Origin: Solirubrobacter phytolaccae | GTDB lineage: Bacteria > Actinomycetota > Thermoleophilia > Solirubrobacterales > Solirubrobacteraceae | Direction: 5' to 3' | NCBI RefSeq assembly: GCF_027587195.1 | Contig: NZ_JAPDDP010000065.1 | Coordinates: forward strand, 1-46,256 | DNA: 46,256 nt | Shown: positions 7,738 through 15,987 of the stretch, piece after piece | Position numbering within the stretch: the stretch's first letter is position 1 | Layout: each line of letters opens with the position of its first letter | Position numbers and translations under genes: made by a program | Notes under the pieces: model-generated | The model's database searches: none | Seen by the model: the letters and a program-made list of their open reading frames with translations, nothing else | Told to the model about the DNA's origin: nothing

Positions 7738-8730
7738 GTGACTTCCCTCACGCTCGGCTACAAGGCGTCCAACGAGCAGTTCGGCCCGCAGGAGCTGCTC
7801 GCGTTGACCCAGCACGCGGAGGCACGCGGCTTCGAGGTCGCGGGCGTCTCCGACCACCTGCAGCCGTGGCGCCACAACGGCGGCCACGCGCCCGCCGTCC
7901 TGCCCTGGTTGGGTGCCGCGGCGGCCACCACCAGCTCGATCACGCTCGGCACCAGCGTCCTGACGCCGACGATGCGCTACCACCCGGCGATCATCGCGCA
8001 GGCCTTCGCCACGCTCGCGTGTCTGGCGCCGAACCGCATCTTCCTCGGCGTCGGCACCGGCGAGGCGATGAACGAGACGCCGATCACCGGCGGCGAGTTC
8101 CCCGGCCGCAAGGAGCGCCGGCTGAAGATGGCCGAGGCGATCAAGGTCATCAAGCAGCTGTGGGCCGAGGAGCGCGTGGACTTCGAGGGCGAGTACTACA
8201 ACCTCCGCCGCGCCACGATCTACGACCGCCCGGACACGCCGGTCCCGATCTACGTCGCCGCTTCCGGCCCGCTCGCCGCCAAGCTCGCCGGCCGCGTCGG
8301 CGACGGCTTCATCTGCACGTCCGGCAAGGACCCGCAGCTGTACGTCGACCTGCTCGCCAACGTCAAGGAGGGCGCGGAGAAGGCTGGCCGCGACTACGAC
8401 GGCATCAAGCGGATGATCGAGATCAAGGTCTCCTACGACCGCGACCTCAAGGTCGCCGAGGAGGCCACGCACTGGTGGGCCGCGCTCGCGCTCACGCCCG
8501 AGGAGAAGGAAGGCGTCGAGGACCCGGTGGAGATGGAGCGCCTGGCCGACAACGCGATCGACCGCGCGCACACCCGCTTCATCGTCTCCGACGACCCGCA
8601 GGAGGTCGTCGCCAAGATCCAGCCGTACATCGACCTCGGCTTCACCGAGCTGGTCTTCCACTTCCCCGGCAACGACCAGCGCCGCTACATCGACGAGTTC
8701 GCGCAAGACGTGGCGCCCCTCCTGAAATGA
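7738..8730 (+). CDS. fgd: F420-dependent glucose-6-phosphate dehydrogenase
   Basis: This 330-residue TIM-barrel LLM-family enzyme oxidises glucose 6-phosphate to 6-phosphogluconolactone and reduces cofactor F420. It is recognisable as FGD from N-terminal LGYKAS-EQF, VSDHLQPWRHNGGHAP, TSVLTPT-RY-PA and GVGTGEAMNE. Residues matching the mycobacterial active site are present: D39, H40, W44, E109, a Lys at 197 in TSGK and R280 near the phosphate site. GTG 7738 gives the expected N-terminus. A -10 TAAGGT ends 7 nt before it, so the mRNA is probably leaderless. Its stop overlaps the next start (ATGA). The reduced F420 would feed LLM oxidoreductases such as the one at 42409. Confidence 0.93.
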   Translation: MTSLTLGYKASNEQFGPQELLALTQHAEARGFEVAGVSDHLQPWRHNGGHAPAVLPWLGAAAATTSSITLGTSVLTPTMRYHPAIIAQAFATLACLAPNRIFLGVGTGEAMNETPITGGEFPGRKERRLKMAEAIKVIKQLWAEERVDFEGEYYNLRRATIYDRPDTPVPIYVAASGPLAAKLAGRVGDGFICTSGKDPQLYVDLLANVKEGAEKAGRDYDGIKRMIEIKVSYDRDLKVAEEATHWWAALALTPEEKEGVEDPVEMERLADNAIDRAHTRFIVSDDPQEVVAKIQPYIDLGFTELVFHFPGNDQRRYIDEFAQDVAPLLK

Positions 8731-9614
8731 GCATCTTCGAACAGCTCGACGACCGCTTCAAGCCGCTCGTCAAACCGACCGCACGACTGGACCACCTCTA
8801 CGACGGCTGCCGCTGGGCCGAGGGTCCCGCCTACTTCCCCGCGCATCGCGCGCTCGTGTGGTCGGACATCCCGAACAACCGGATCCTGCGGTTCGACGAG
8901 GCCACGAACGAGGTCGGCGTCTTCCGCTCTCCCGCGGGCTACACGAACGGCCACACGGTCGACCCGCAGGGCCGGCTCGTGTCCGCCGAGCACGGCGCCC
9001 GCCGCGTCACCCGCACCGAGCACGACGGCACGATCACCGTGCTCGCCGAGGCCTACGACGGCAAGCGCCTGAACTCGCCCAACGACGTCGTCGTCGCCAG
9101 CGACGGCGCGGTCTACTTCAGCGACCCGAGCTACGGCATCGAGGGCTACTACGAGGGCTTCGCCGCCGAGCCCGAGCAGGACGGCCAGTACCTGTTCCGG
9201 CTGGACCCGATCACCGGCACCCTCAGCATCGCCGCCGACGACATGCAGCGCCCGAACGGCCTCGCGTTCTCCACCGACGAGCGCGTCCTCTACGTCTCCG
9301 ACACCGGCAACAAGACGATGCGCGCCTACGACGTCGCCGACGACGGCAGCCTCACCAACAGCCGCGAGTTCGCCAAGTGCACGGTCGGCGGCTTCGACGG
9401 CTTCCGCCTGGACGAGCAGGGCCACATCTGGTCGAGCGCCGGCGACGGCGTGCACGTCCTGCACCCCGACGGCACGCTGCTCGGCAAGGTCAAGGTGCCG
9501 GAGGGTGTCGCGAACGTCGCCTGGGGCGGCTACAAGCGCAACCGCCTGTACATCTGCGCGACGACTTCCCTGTACGCGGTCTTGCTTCCCACGCGCGGAG
9601 CGAAGACGATGTAG
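8727..9614 (+). CDS. SMP-30/gluconolactonase-like lactonase
   Basis: This 295-residue six-bladed beta-propeller belongs to the SMP-30/regucalcin/gluconolactonase family. The metal ligands appear in the expected places: E32 (WAEGPAY), N119 (NSPND), N177 (RPNG) and D192 (SDTGN). There is no signal peptide. The start overlaps the fgd stop by 4 nt, so the two are translationally coupled. The family opens sugar lactones, and FGD releases 6-phosphogluconolactone, so this protein may act as the lactonase for that product. This is an inference; no phosphate-binding site can be assigned from sequence. Confidence 0.87.
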   Translation: MSIFEQLDDRFKPLVKPTARLDHLYDGCRWAEGPAYFPAHRALVWSDIPNNRILRFDEATNEVGVFRSPAGYTNGHTVDPQGRLVSAEHGARRVTRTEHDGTITVLAEAYDGKRLNSPNDVVVASDGAVYFSDPSYGIEGYYEGFAAEPEQDGQYLFRLDPITGTLSIAADDMQRPNGLAFSTDERVLYVSDTGNKTMRAYDVADDGSLTNSREFAKCTVGGFDGFRLDEQGHIWSSAGDGVHVLHPDGTLLGKVKVPEGVANVAWGGYKRNRLYICATTSLYAVLLPTRGAKTM

Positions 9615-9618
9615 CTCG

Positions 9619-10755
9619 ATGGTCGACCTCCACGTCCATTACCCCATGCATCTGCTGGGCGGCGTGGAGGACCCGCGCGACGTGGCCGAGCAGATGCTCC
9701 GGGTCACGCAGCGCGACGAGGGAAAGTTCCGCGCGGCGGTCCTGAACGTCGCCGCGCGGCTGTTCAACTTCCGCCACTGGGACGGTTCCTGGCGGGTGTC
9801 CGTCCCGCTCCTGCAGCAGGGCGAGGTGACCGTCGCCTGCAGCGTGCTCTACCGGCCGTTCAGCGAGATGGACCTCGACGAGCCGTACAGCGCGCCGCCC
9901 GAGAGCGCGTACTACGACCGGCTGATCGAGCTGCTCGAGGCCACCGAGCGCGACATCGAGCAGCAGGGTCACGTCGTCGTCAAGCAGGCCGACGACCTCG
10001 AGCGAGCGCAGCGCACCGGCAAGATCGCCTTCGTGCACTGCATCGAGGGCGGCTTCCACCTCGGCGCGACGCCGGACGAGGTCACCGCGCACGTGCACGA
10101 GCTCGCCGACCGCGGTGTCCTCTACATCACGCTCGCCCACCTCTTCTGGCGCCGCGTGGCCACCAACACTCCCGCGCTACCGTTCCTCCCGGACGCGGTC
10201 TACAACGCGCTGTTCCCGCAGAAGGGCGTGCCGCCCTTGACCGAGCTGGGGGTCGCGGCCGCGAAGGCGTGCAACGCGTCAGGCGTCATCGTCGACCTCA
10301 GCCACATGCGCGAGGACGCGATCGACGCGACGTTCGCGCTGCTCGACGATGACGCGCAGGTGATGGCCAGCCACGCCGGCTACCGCTTCGGCCGCCAGCA
10401 CTACATGGTCGACGACACCACGCTCGCGCGGATCAAGGCCCGCGACGGCGTCGTCGGCCTGATCCTCGCCCAGCACCAGCTCAACGACGGCATCCGCCGC
10501 ACGAACACGAAGACGCTCGCGGAGACGATGGACGTCGTCGACCGCCACATCGCCAAGCTCGGCCCCGACCACGTCGCGCTCGGCTCCGACCTGGACGGCT
10601 TCATCAAGCCCACGATGGGCGGCGTGGAGTCGGCGGCGGACCTGAAGCCGTTCGCGGCCATGCTGCGCGCCCGCCACCCCGAGGCGGCGGACCGCATCCT
10701 CGAAGGGAACGCGCTGCGCGTGATCAGGCGGCGCTTTGCCAGCGCAGCAGGCTGA
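9619..10755 (+). CDS. Peptidase M19 (membrane/renal dipeptidase-like)
   Basis: This 378-residue TIM-barrel metallo-dipeptidase has candidate metal ligands H5/H7 (DLHVHYP), E143 (CIEGGF), H229 (LSHM), H252 (SHAG) and D324 (GSDLDG). Classical M19 enzymes have HxD at the first position; here it reads HxH, as in other amidohydrolases. No signal peptide or lipobox is seen, so it should be cytosolic. It starts 4 nt after the lactonase stop and is the third gene of the fgd operon. Its substrate need not be a dipeptide. Its 3' end overlaps the convergent DUF6510 gene by 32 nt. Confidence 0.85.
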   Translation: MVDLHVHYPMHLLGGVEDPRDVAEQMLRVTQRDEGKFRAAVLNVAARLFNFRHWDGSWRVSVPLLQQGEVTVACSVLYRPFSEMDLDEPYSAPPESAYYDRLIELLEATERDIEQQGHVVVKQADDLERAQRTGKIAFVHCIEGGFHLGATPDEVTAHVHELADRGVLYITLAHLFWRRVATNTPALPFLPDAVYNALFPQKGVPPLTELGVAAAKACNASGVIVDLSHMREDAIDATFALLDDDAQVMASHAGYRFGRQHYMVDDTTLARIKARDGVVGLILAQHQLNDGIRRTNTKTLAETMDVVDRHIAKLGPDHVALGSDLDGFIKPTMGGVESAADLKPFAAMLRARHPEAADRILEGNALRVIRRRFASAAG

Positions 10756-10981
10756 CGCCGCGCATGTCCAGCCGCGTCTCCCCCGCGACCCGCATCAGCC
10801 GCAGCAGCACGGTGTCGCAGTCGGGGCAGCGGAGCACCTCGCCCATGCCCTCGTAGACCATGACCGTGGCGACCGGGCCCGTCACGCCGCAGCCCGCGCA
10901 GGTGGCGACGGCGCCCGAGAGGTCACCGGTGAAGATGGCCGCCAAGTCGCCGGCGACCGCGTTCCCGTCCAGGTGAGTCAT
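10724..10981 (-). CDS. DUF6510-like small zinc-ribbon protein
   Basis: This 85-residue protein has two CxxC pairs (CAGC and CPDC) separated by about 25 residues, a zinc-ribbon arrangement. It ends in a basic/hydrophobic tail. It overlaps the flavin reductase stop by 4 nt (ATGA) and is the last gene of that set. In actinobacteria this family usually accompanies a sulfite-oxidase-like Mo enzyme and a ferredoxin-reductase-like flavoprotein, both present here. Its function is unknown. The gene's last 32 nt overlap the 3' end of the M19 gene on the other strand. Confidence 0.75.
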   Translation of the reverse strand: MTHLDGNAVAGDLAAIFTGDLSGAVATCAGCGVTGPVATVMVYEGMGEVLRCPDCDTVLLRLMRVAGETRLDMRGVSLLRWQSAA

Positions 10982-11661
10982 CCGAACCGCTCCGTTCTGA
11001 TGTTCGCTGCCTCGTGCCCGAGTGAGACGAGGTCGTTGGCGACGGATTCGACGAAGGCCGTGGGCCCGCACACGTAGACGCGCGGCCCGGGGGTGCCCGC
11101 CCACTCGCGCAGCATCGAGTAGTCCACGCGGCGGTCGTAGCCCGTCCAGCCGAGCGGTGCCCGGCGCGTGTAGGTGAAGGTCACGTCCAGCTCGCGCTTC
11201 TCGAGCTCGTCGAGATAGAGGACGTCATCACGCTCCCGGGCGGACACCAGCAGTCGCGCCGGAGCGCCCGCGCGCAACATCGACATCAGCGGCACCAGGC
11301 CCGAGCCGCCGCCGATCATCAGCACCTCGCCGAGCATCGCCGGCTCCCACACGAACCAGCCGCCGAACGGCCCGCGGACCTCGAACCGGTCCTCCTCGCG
11401 GGCCACGCTGACCATCCACGGGGACACCTCTCCCCCGTCGACCTCGACCACCGTGATCTGCGGCGCCCCGCCTTCAGGAGCCGAGGCGATCGAGTACCGG
11501 CGCTGCGCCCGGTAGCCGTCCTCGGCCGTCAGCCGGACGTCCACGTGCTGGCCGGCGCGATGGCCGTGCCAGTCGGGAACCTCCAACGTCATCGTCGCGG
11601 CGCGCGGCGTCTCCGGCCGGATCCGCGCCACGGTTGCCTCTCGCCAGTCGGTCACCGCCAT
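10978..11661 (-). CDS. FAD/NAD(P)-binding ferredoxin-reductase-like protein
   Basis: This 227-residue flavoprotein is of the ferredoxin-NADP reductase superfamily. An N-terminal FAD barrel with R55-Y-S57 (RRYSIAS) is followed by an NAD(P) domain with GGGSGLVP (117-124) and the terminal CGP motif (198-200). There is no Fe-S domain, so it must pass electrons to a partner. The Mo enzyme at 12880 and DUF6510 at 10724 are the likely partners. Its own -10 TAGCGT lies 9 nt before ATG 11661, so it need not depend on the preceding CAP-domain gene. Confidence 0.88.
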   Translation of the reverse strand: MAVTDWREATVARIRPETPRAATMTLEVPDWHGHRAGQHVDVRLTAEDGYRAQRRYSIASAPEGGAPQITVVEVDGGEVSPWMVSVAREEDRFEVRGPFGGWFVWEPAMLGEVLMIGGGSGLVPLMSMLRAGAPARLLVSARERDDVLYLDELEKRELDVTFTYTRRAPLGWTGYDRRVDYSMLREWAGTPGPRVYVCGPTAFVESVANDLVSLGHEAANIRTERFG

Positions 11662-11673
11662 GTACGGCGGACG

Positions 11674-12825
11674 CTACACGCGGACGAGGAACTCGTGCTG
11701 GTGGGTGTCGTTGCCGACGGTCACGACGAGGCTGTACCGGCCCGGGGCGAGCCCGCGGGTGGAGACCCGGAAGCCCGGCATGCGGGACGTGCGCCCGCCG
11801 ACCCGCCGGGTCCCGCGCAGCACCTCGACGCTCACGGACGTCGCGCCGCACAGCTGGACGTGCACGTTCATCGTCGCGCCGCGCGCGAGCCGGCTCGGCG
11901 CCGTCACCCCGGACGGGCAGGTGACCGGCGCGCCCGCGGTGGTGAACTGCCAGAAGTAGGGCACCGAGCGGGCCTTGACGGTCGCGTACTCGGTCGCGGG
12001 CGGCTTCTGCCCACGCGAGCACAGCACGGGGTCGTACGGCGCGGCCTCGGCGGGCAGCCAAACGGGCTTGATGTCCTGCTCGGACGCGTAGCACCAGGAC
12101 GCGAAGCGGGTCGGGCAGGCGGGATAGACGGGCGGCGCGCCCTCGCGCGAGCAGCGTGCGGAGGAGTGGCGCAGCTCGACCTCCGCGGTGTAGGTCGTGC
12201 CCGGCGCGAGCGGCGCGCGCGGGACCAGCGTCTCGCTCAGGCCGACCGCACCCTGCGAGCTGGACAGCTGCGGCGAGCGCACGGTTATGTCGTCCTGACC
12301 GGGCGTGTAGACGCTCAGCCCTTCTCCATCTGCAAGATTTACGTCAATCGCCGCGGCCCCGGGCAGCGTGAAGACCTTCCCGATCAGGTCGGGACGCGCC
12401 TCCTTGCCGACGTACAGGCACATCCACCCGCGGTCCTCGCCGTAACCCGTCCGCTGCAGCTCGGGATCCATGATCTGGCGGGTGTGCTCGGCCGAGGCGA
12501 CCCACGGGTGCGGGTCCATCCAGCCGAGCGCACCGGCGAGCACCGAGCTGCGCGCGGCCTGCGCGCCCGCGGCGCTGTAGCCCGGCTTGCCCGGCGTCTC
12601 GTCGTGGGAGACCGGCTCGTCCCAGCCACCGTTGAGCGCCATGTAGCGCGCGTGCGCCTGGCAACCGGCGTTGAGGTCAGCGTCCTCCGTGAGCGGCGGG
12701 AGGCTGTTCGCGGCGCGCAGCGCGTTGATCCGCGCAATGGCGTCGGAGGGCGGGATGGCGTGTGCCGGTGCGGCGCTGGTCAGCATCGCGAAGACACACG
12801 CCAGCAACAGCAGCGGGCGCGGCAT
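11674..12825 (-). CDS. Secreted CAP/SCP-domain protein
   Basis: This 383-residue exported protein has a signal peptide at residues 1-23 (LLLLACVFAMLTSAAPAHA). A CAP-superfamily region covers about 28-165 (INALRAANSLPPL, NAGCQAHARYMALNGGW, DP..WVASAEHTRQIM). A Cys-containing C-terminal half ends in a beta-rich segment. Bacterial CAP proteins are extracellular with mostly unknown roles. ATG 12825 has a TAGGGT -10 9 nt upstream. It sits between the Mo enzyme gene and its usual flavoprotein partner, an odd position for a secreted protein. Confidence 0.8.
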   Translation of the reverse strand: MPRPLLLLACVFAMLTSAAPAHAIPPSDAIARINALRAANSLPPLTEDADLNAGCQAHARYMALNGGWDEPVSHDETPGKPGYSAAGAQAARSSVLAGALGWMDPHPWVASAEHTRQIMDPELQRTGYGEDRGWMCLYVGKEARPDLIGKVFTLPGAAAIDVNLADGEGLSVYTPGQDDITVRSPQLSSSQGAVGLSETLVPRAPLAPGTTYTAEVELRHSSARCSREGAPPVYPACPTRFASWCYASEQDIKPVWLPAEAAPYDPVLCSRGQKPPATEYATVKARSVPYFWQFTTAGAPVTCPSGVTAPSRLARGATMNVHVQLCGATSVSVEVLRGTRRVGGRTSRMPGFRVSTRGLAPGRYSLVVTVGNDTHQHEFLVRV

Positions 12826-12879
12826 CGCGGGCCGACCCTATGAGGCCCGGCCCAATCCTCCAACTAAACGTTCGTCGAG

Positions 12880-13476
12880 TCAGTCGCCCTGATAACGCTG
12901 CTCCAACCACGGATCGCCGCGGTCGTGATAGCCGAGCTGCTCCCAGAATCCGGGCTCGTCCTCGTCGGTGAAGATCAGCCGCCGCACCCATTTGGCGCTT
13001 TTCCAGAAGTACAGGTGCGGGACGAGCAACCGGGCGGGGCCGCCGTGCTCGGGCTCGAGCTCCTCGCCGTCGTACTGGTAGACGACCCAGGCCTTGCCGC
13101 CCGTGACGTCCTCGACGGGCAGGTTGGTCGTGTAGCCGCCGTCGCAGAGCGCGGTCAGGTACCCGCCCTCGAGCTCGACGCCGTCCAGCAGCGTGTCGAC
13201 GGAGACGCCCGTCCACTGCGTGTCGAGCTTGGTCCACGTCGTCACGCAGTGGATGTCGACGGTGAAGTCCTCGCGCGGGAGCGCGAGGAACTCGTCCCAG
13301 GTCCACGAGCGCTCTTCGCTGAGCGAGCCCGTGATCGAGAAGTCCCACTGGTCGAGCGGGACGTGCGGTGTGGGGCCGGCCGAGAGCACGGGGAACCCGC
13401 GCTCGAGGTACTGGCCGGGTGGGAGCCGCTCGTCGTCACCCGAGCGGCGCCGGAAGAAGCCACGCGTAGTTCCCAT
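12880..13476 (-). CDS. Sulfite-oxidase-like molybdopterin enzyme
   Basis: This 198-residue protein has a single oxidoreductase Mo-binding domain (SUOX/YedY fold). The Mo-ligating cysteine is C77 in IHCVTTWTK. Other family motifs are GGYTTNLPVEDV and the C-terminal HGGPARLLVPHLYFWKSAKWVR. There is no Tat signal and no dimerisation domain, so this is a short cytoplasmic form. The flavin reductase at 10978 and DUF6510 at 10724 probably complete an electron-transfer unit. A -10 TAGCGT lies 9 nt before ATG 13476. The substrate is unknown. Confidence 0.88.
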   Translation of the reverse strand: MGTTRGFFRRRSGDDERLPPGQYLERGFPVLSAGPTPHVPLDQWDFSITGSLSEERSWTWDEFLALPREDFTVDIHCVTTWTKLDTQWTGVSVDTLLDGVELEGGYLTALCDGGYTTNLPVEDVTGGKAWVVYQYDGEELEPEHGGPARLLVPHLYFWKSAKWVRRLIFTDEDEPGFWEQLGYHDRGDPWLEQRYQGD

Positions 13477-13503
13477 GCCTCCGGGACGCTACACGGTCCG
13501 GAT

Positions 13504-14667
13504 TCAGCGCTCGATCGCGGGGACCGCGTGCACGGTCCGGCGCCGGCGGGCGAACACCCACGTGCGCAGCGCGACGTAGCGCGTGATCGTGGCCGTGAGC
13601 GAAGCGGCGACCAGCACCGCGAGCTCCAGCCAGCGGGCGGGCGTGCTGTCCAGGCCGTGCAGCACGGCGAGGGCGCCCGTGGTGAGCATGACCGTGAGGA
13701 CGAACACGACCGCGCCCCGCACGTGGTGGCGGACGAGCCCTTCACGGCCTTCGACCCTGAAGGTGAAGCGGCGGTTGGCGGCCGTGTTGGCGACGGCGGT
13801 GATCGCGAGCGCGATGATGTTCGCGACGACCGCCCCGAGCGCCGGGTGCAGCAGCAGGTACAGCAGCGTGTACGCGAGCGTGCTCACCAGGCCGACGGCC
13901 ATGAACCGCGCGACCGTCCCCGCGACGAGCAGGCGCGCGACGCCCTTGAGGTCGGTCACCGCGGTCTGCACGATGTGCACGCGCGAGTCCGGGTCGTCCA
14001 CCCAGTCGACGGGCACCTCGTGGATGCGCAGCCCGCGCCGCTGGGCGAGTACAAGCAGCTCGGTGTCGAAGAACCAGCCGTTGTCCTGGACGTCGTCCAT
14101 CAGCGTGTCCAGCACGTCGCGGCGGACGGCCTTGAAGCCGCACTGCGCGTCGCTGAACTTCGCGCGCAGGATCGTGCGCAGGATGCGGTTGTAGGAGCGG
14201 CTGATGAACTCGCGCTTGGGCCCGCGCACGACCCGCGAGCCGTGCGCGAGCCGGCTGCCGATCGCGAGGTCGCTGTGGCCGGAGAGCAGCGGCGCCACCA
14301 GCGGCATCAGGCCCCGCAGGTCCGTGGAGAGGTCCACGTCCATGTAGGCGACGACGCGTGCGGGGCTGCGCGACCAGGCCTCCCGCAGCGCTCGACCGCG
14401 GCCCTTCTGCTCGAGCCGCAGGTGCTGCACGCTCGGCAGCGTCGCGGCGAGCCGGCGGGCGATCTCCGGCGTGGCGTCGACGCTCGCGTTGTCGGCGATC
14501 GTGATCCGCCAGCGGAACGGGAACCCGTCCGTGAGGAAGCGGTGCAGACGACGGATGCTGCGGTCCAGCCCGGCGGCCTCGTTGTACACGGGGACCACGA
14601 TCTCGACGTCGGCGAGCGTGGCGGAGCTGGTCCGACCAGCGGTGGGGACGGAGACGAGATCAAGCAT
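13504..14667 (-). CDS. GT2 glycosyltransferase fused to a GtrA-like membrane domain
   Basis: This 387-residue two-part protein begins with a GT-A family 2 domain like polyprenyl-phosphate sugar synthases, with VVPVYNE (24-30), the DxD-type D110-V-D112 and QCGFKAVRR. From about residue 245 there are four hydrophobic spans matching GtrA. It probably transfers a sugar to a lipid carrier at the membrane for cell-envelope glycosylation. ATG 14667 has a GATGCT -10 element 6 nt upstream and, 21 nt further up, a 16-bp box shared with the response-regulator promoter at 41129. It may therefore belong to that two-component regulon. Confidence 0.87.
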   Translation of the reverse strand: MLDLVSVPTAGRTSSATLADVEIVVPVYNEAAGLDRSIRRLHRFLTDGFPFRWRITIADNASVDATPEIARRLAATLPSVQHLRLEQKGRGRALREAWSRSPARVVAYMDVDLSTDLRGLMPLVAPLLSGHSDLAIGSRLAHGSRVVRGPKREFISRSYNRILRTILRAKFSDAQCGFKAVRRDVLDTLMDDVQDNGWFFDTELLVLAQRRGLRIHEVPVDWVDDPDSRVHIVQTAVTDLKGVARLLVAGTVARFMAVGLVSTLAYTLLYLLLHPALGAVVANIIALAITAVANTAANRRFTFRVEGREGLVRHHVRGAVVFVLTVMLTTGALAVLHGLDSTPARWLELAVLVAASLTATITRYVALRTWVFARRRRTVHAVPAIER

Positions 14668-14673
14668 GCTGAG

Positions 14674-14716
14674 AGCATCGGGTTCGTCCCCGAGAGCGCT
14701 CTGGGACGAGCCTGAG
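14674..14716 (-). promoter_or_regulatory. GT2-GtrA promoter with putative response-regulator box
   Basis: The box CTGGGACGAGCCTGAG (plus strand, 14701-14716) reads CTCAGGCTCGTCCCAG on the coding strand and contains two CTCAG/CCCAG half-sites 11 nt apart. The -10 GATGCT is at 14674-14679, 21 nt from the box and 6 nt from the ATG. The promoter of the OmpR-type regulator gene has a 14/16 identical box with identical spacing. Confidence 0.6.
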
Positions 14717-14782
14717 AGAACCCTGGGACCTCGTAACGCAGCACGCTGCGGCTCTCCTCGCGGTCGGGTAGGGTCCGGAAAG

Positions 14783-15346
14783 ATGCGCATCGCACTACTC
14801 ACCATTGGCTTCGCACTCCTGCTCGCTTCCCGCGCGGACGCGGTCTGCATCGGGGCGATCAAGTTCCAGGACAGCTGGTACCGGGGCGGCAACGTGAAGC
14901 TCAAGCTCGGCGCCAAGCTCCCACAGCGGGCGATCGTCCCCGCCTGCAACGACGCGGGCCCGGAAAAGCCCGACACGAAGACGACGGCGTACCGCATCCC
15001 GGGCGTCGACCCGCGCGTCGGCGTCGCGACGCGCAAGGGCGGCTGGTACAACGCGCACACCTTCCCCTACCTGCGCGAGCACCCGCTGCACAAACGGCTC
15101 GGCTTCGACAAGGCCCGCTACTCGCCGTACAAGGGCAAGTCGTGCACGGTCACGGCGAAGGTCACCGACACGTTCGGGTCCTTCAACATCGACCACGAGC
15201 CACAGCGGTTCGTGAGCATGCGCCCCGACACCAAAATCACGCTCCGGCGCTACGGCGTCGCCTGGATCGAAGAGGGCACGACGCTCCGCATCCGCGGCGG
15301 TTGCGGCCGCGACATGATCTACGCGACGCACATCGACAAGGGCTGA
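14783..15346 (+). CDS. Secreted protein of unknown function
   Basis: This 187-residue protein has a clear signal peptide (residues 1-20, LLTIGFALLLASRADA). The mature part is basic and beta-rich, with four Cys (positions about 22, 51, 121 and 173). It contains TTAYRIPGVDPRVGVA and YGVAWIEEGTTLRIRGG. I do not recognise a domain. ATG 14783 is 8 nt after a TAGGGT -10. The gene is divergent from the GT2-GtrA gene and ends 62 nt before the ArsR gene. Confidence 0.75.
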   Translation: MRIALLTIGFALLLASRADAVCIGAIKFQDSWYRGGNVKLKLGAKLPQRAIVPACNDAGPEKPDTKTTAYRIPGVDPRVGVATRKGGWYNAHTFPYLREHPLHKRLGFDKARYSPYKGKSCTVTAKVTDTFGSFNIDHEPQRFVSMRPDTKITLRRYGVAWIEEGTTLRIRGGCGRDMIYATHIDKG

Positions 15347-15362
15347 AGCGCGCACTGCATCT

Positions 15363-15392
15363 GCAAAGACTTCTTTGCAAAGGAGTCTTTGC
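15363..15392. promoter_or_regulatory. 30-bp nested palindromic operator upstream of arsR-MFS
   Basis: GCAAAGACT (15363-15371) and AGTCTTTGC (15384-15392) form 9-bp arms around an inner CTTTGCAAAG palindrome, so CAAAG/CTTTG occurs four times in one symmetric element. It overlaps the -35 region of the ArsR-MFS promoter (TTGCAA, then TAGGGT at 15397-15402). It probably binds the ArsR protein as a dimer pair. Confidence 0.7.
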
Positions 15393-15408
15393 CGTCTAGG
15401 GTGATGCG

Positions 15409-15987
15409 GTGGACACCAGCTCGATCACCCCCACGCCCCGGCAGCTGCGAGCGCTCACCCACCCGGTGCGACTGCGGATCCTCGGTCTCCTCCGCACCGA
15501 GGGCCCGACCACGGCGACCGCGCTGGCGAGCCGGCTGGGACTGAACACCGGCGCGACGTCGTACCACCTGCGCCAGCTCGCGACGCACGGGTTCATCGTC
15601 GACGACGCGTCGCTGGGCACCGGTCGGGAGCGATGGTGGCGGGCGGCGCACGCGGCGACGCGCAACGAGTGGGAGCTGCCGGACGCGGACCCGGCCGACC
15701 AGGAGGCGTTGGACGCGTACCTGCAGTCGGTGGTCGTGGTCTACACCCGGATGCTCCAGCAGATGATCGAGGAGCGGGCCACGCTGCCGCACGAGTGGCG
15801 GAGCGCGTCGACGGTCTCCGACTGGCGGGTCCGGCTCAACCCCGAGCGGGCGCGGCAGCTGATCGAGACGGTCGCGAAGGTGATCGAGGCGTTCCCGGAC
15901 GCCGACGAGTCAGACGCCGAGGCCGTGCACTACACGGTCATGTTTCACGGCTTCCCACGGCCGGGCGGAGACGCCGACACCTCGTGA
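15409..15987 (+). CDS. ArsR/HTH_20-family regulator
   Basis: This 192-residue protein has an N-terminal winged helix: LRALTHPVRLRILGLLRTEGPTTATALASRLGLNTGATSYHLRQLATHGFI. It has a long acidic C-terminal helical part with no metal motif. GTG 15409 lies 6 nt after the -10 TAGGGT, so a leaderless mRNA is likely. It overlaps the exporter start by 4 nt (GTGA). The 30-bp palindrome just upstream suggests autoregulation and ligand-controlled expression of the pump. Confidence 0.87.
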   Translation: MDTSSITPTPRQLRALTHPVRLRILGLLRTEGPTTATALASRLGLNTGATSYHLRQLATHGFIVDDASLGTGRERWWRAAHAATRNEWELPDADPADQEALDAYLQSVVVVYTRMLQQMIEERATLPHEWRSASTVSDWRVRLNPERARQLIETVAKVIEAFPDADESDAEAVHYTVMFHGFPRPGGDADTS

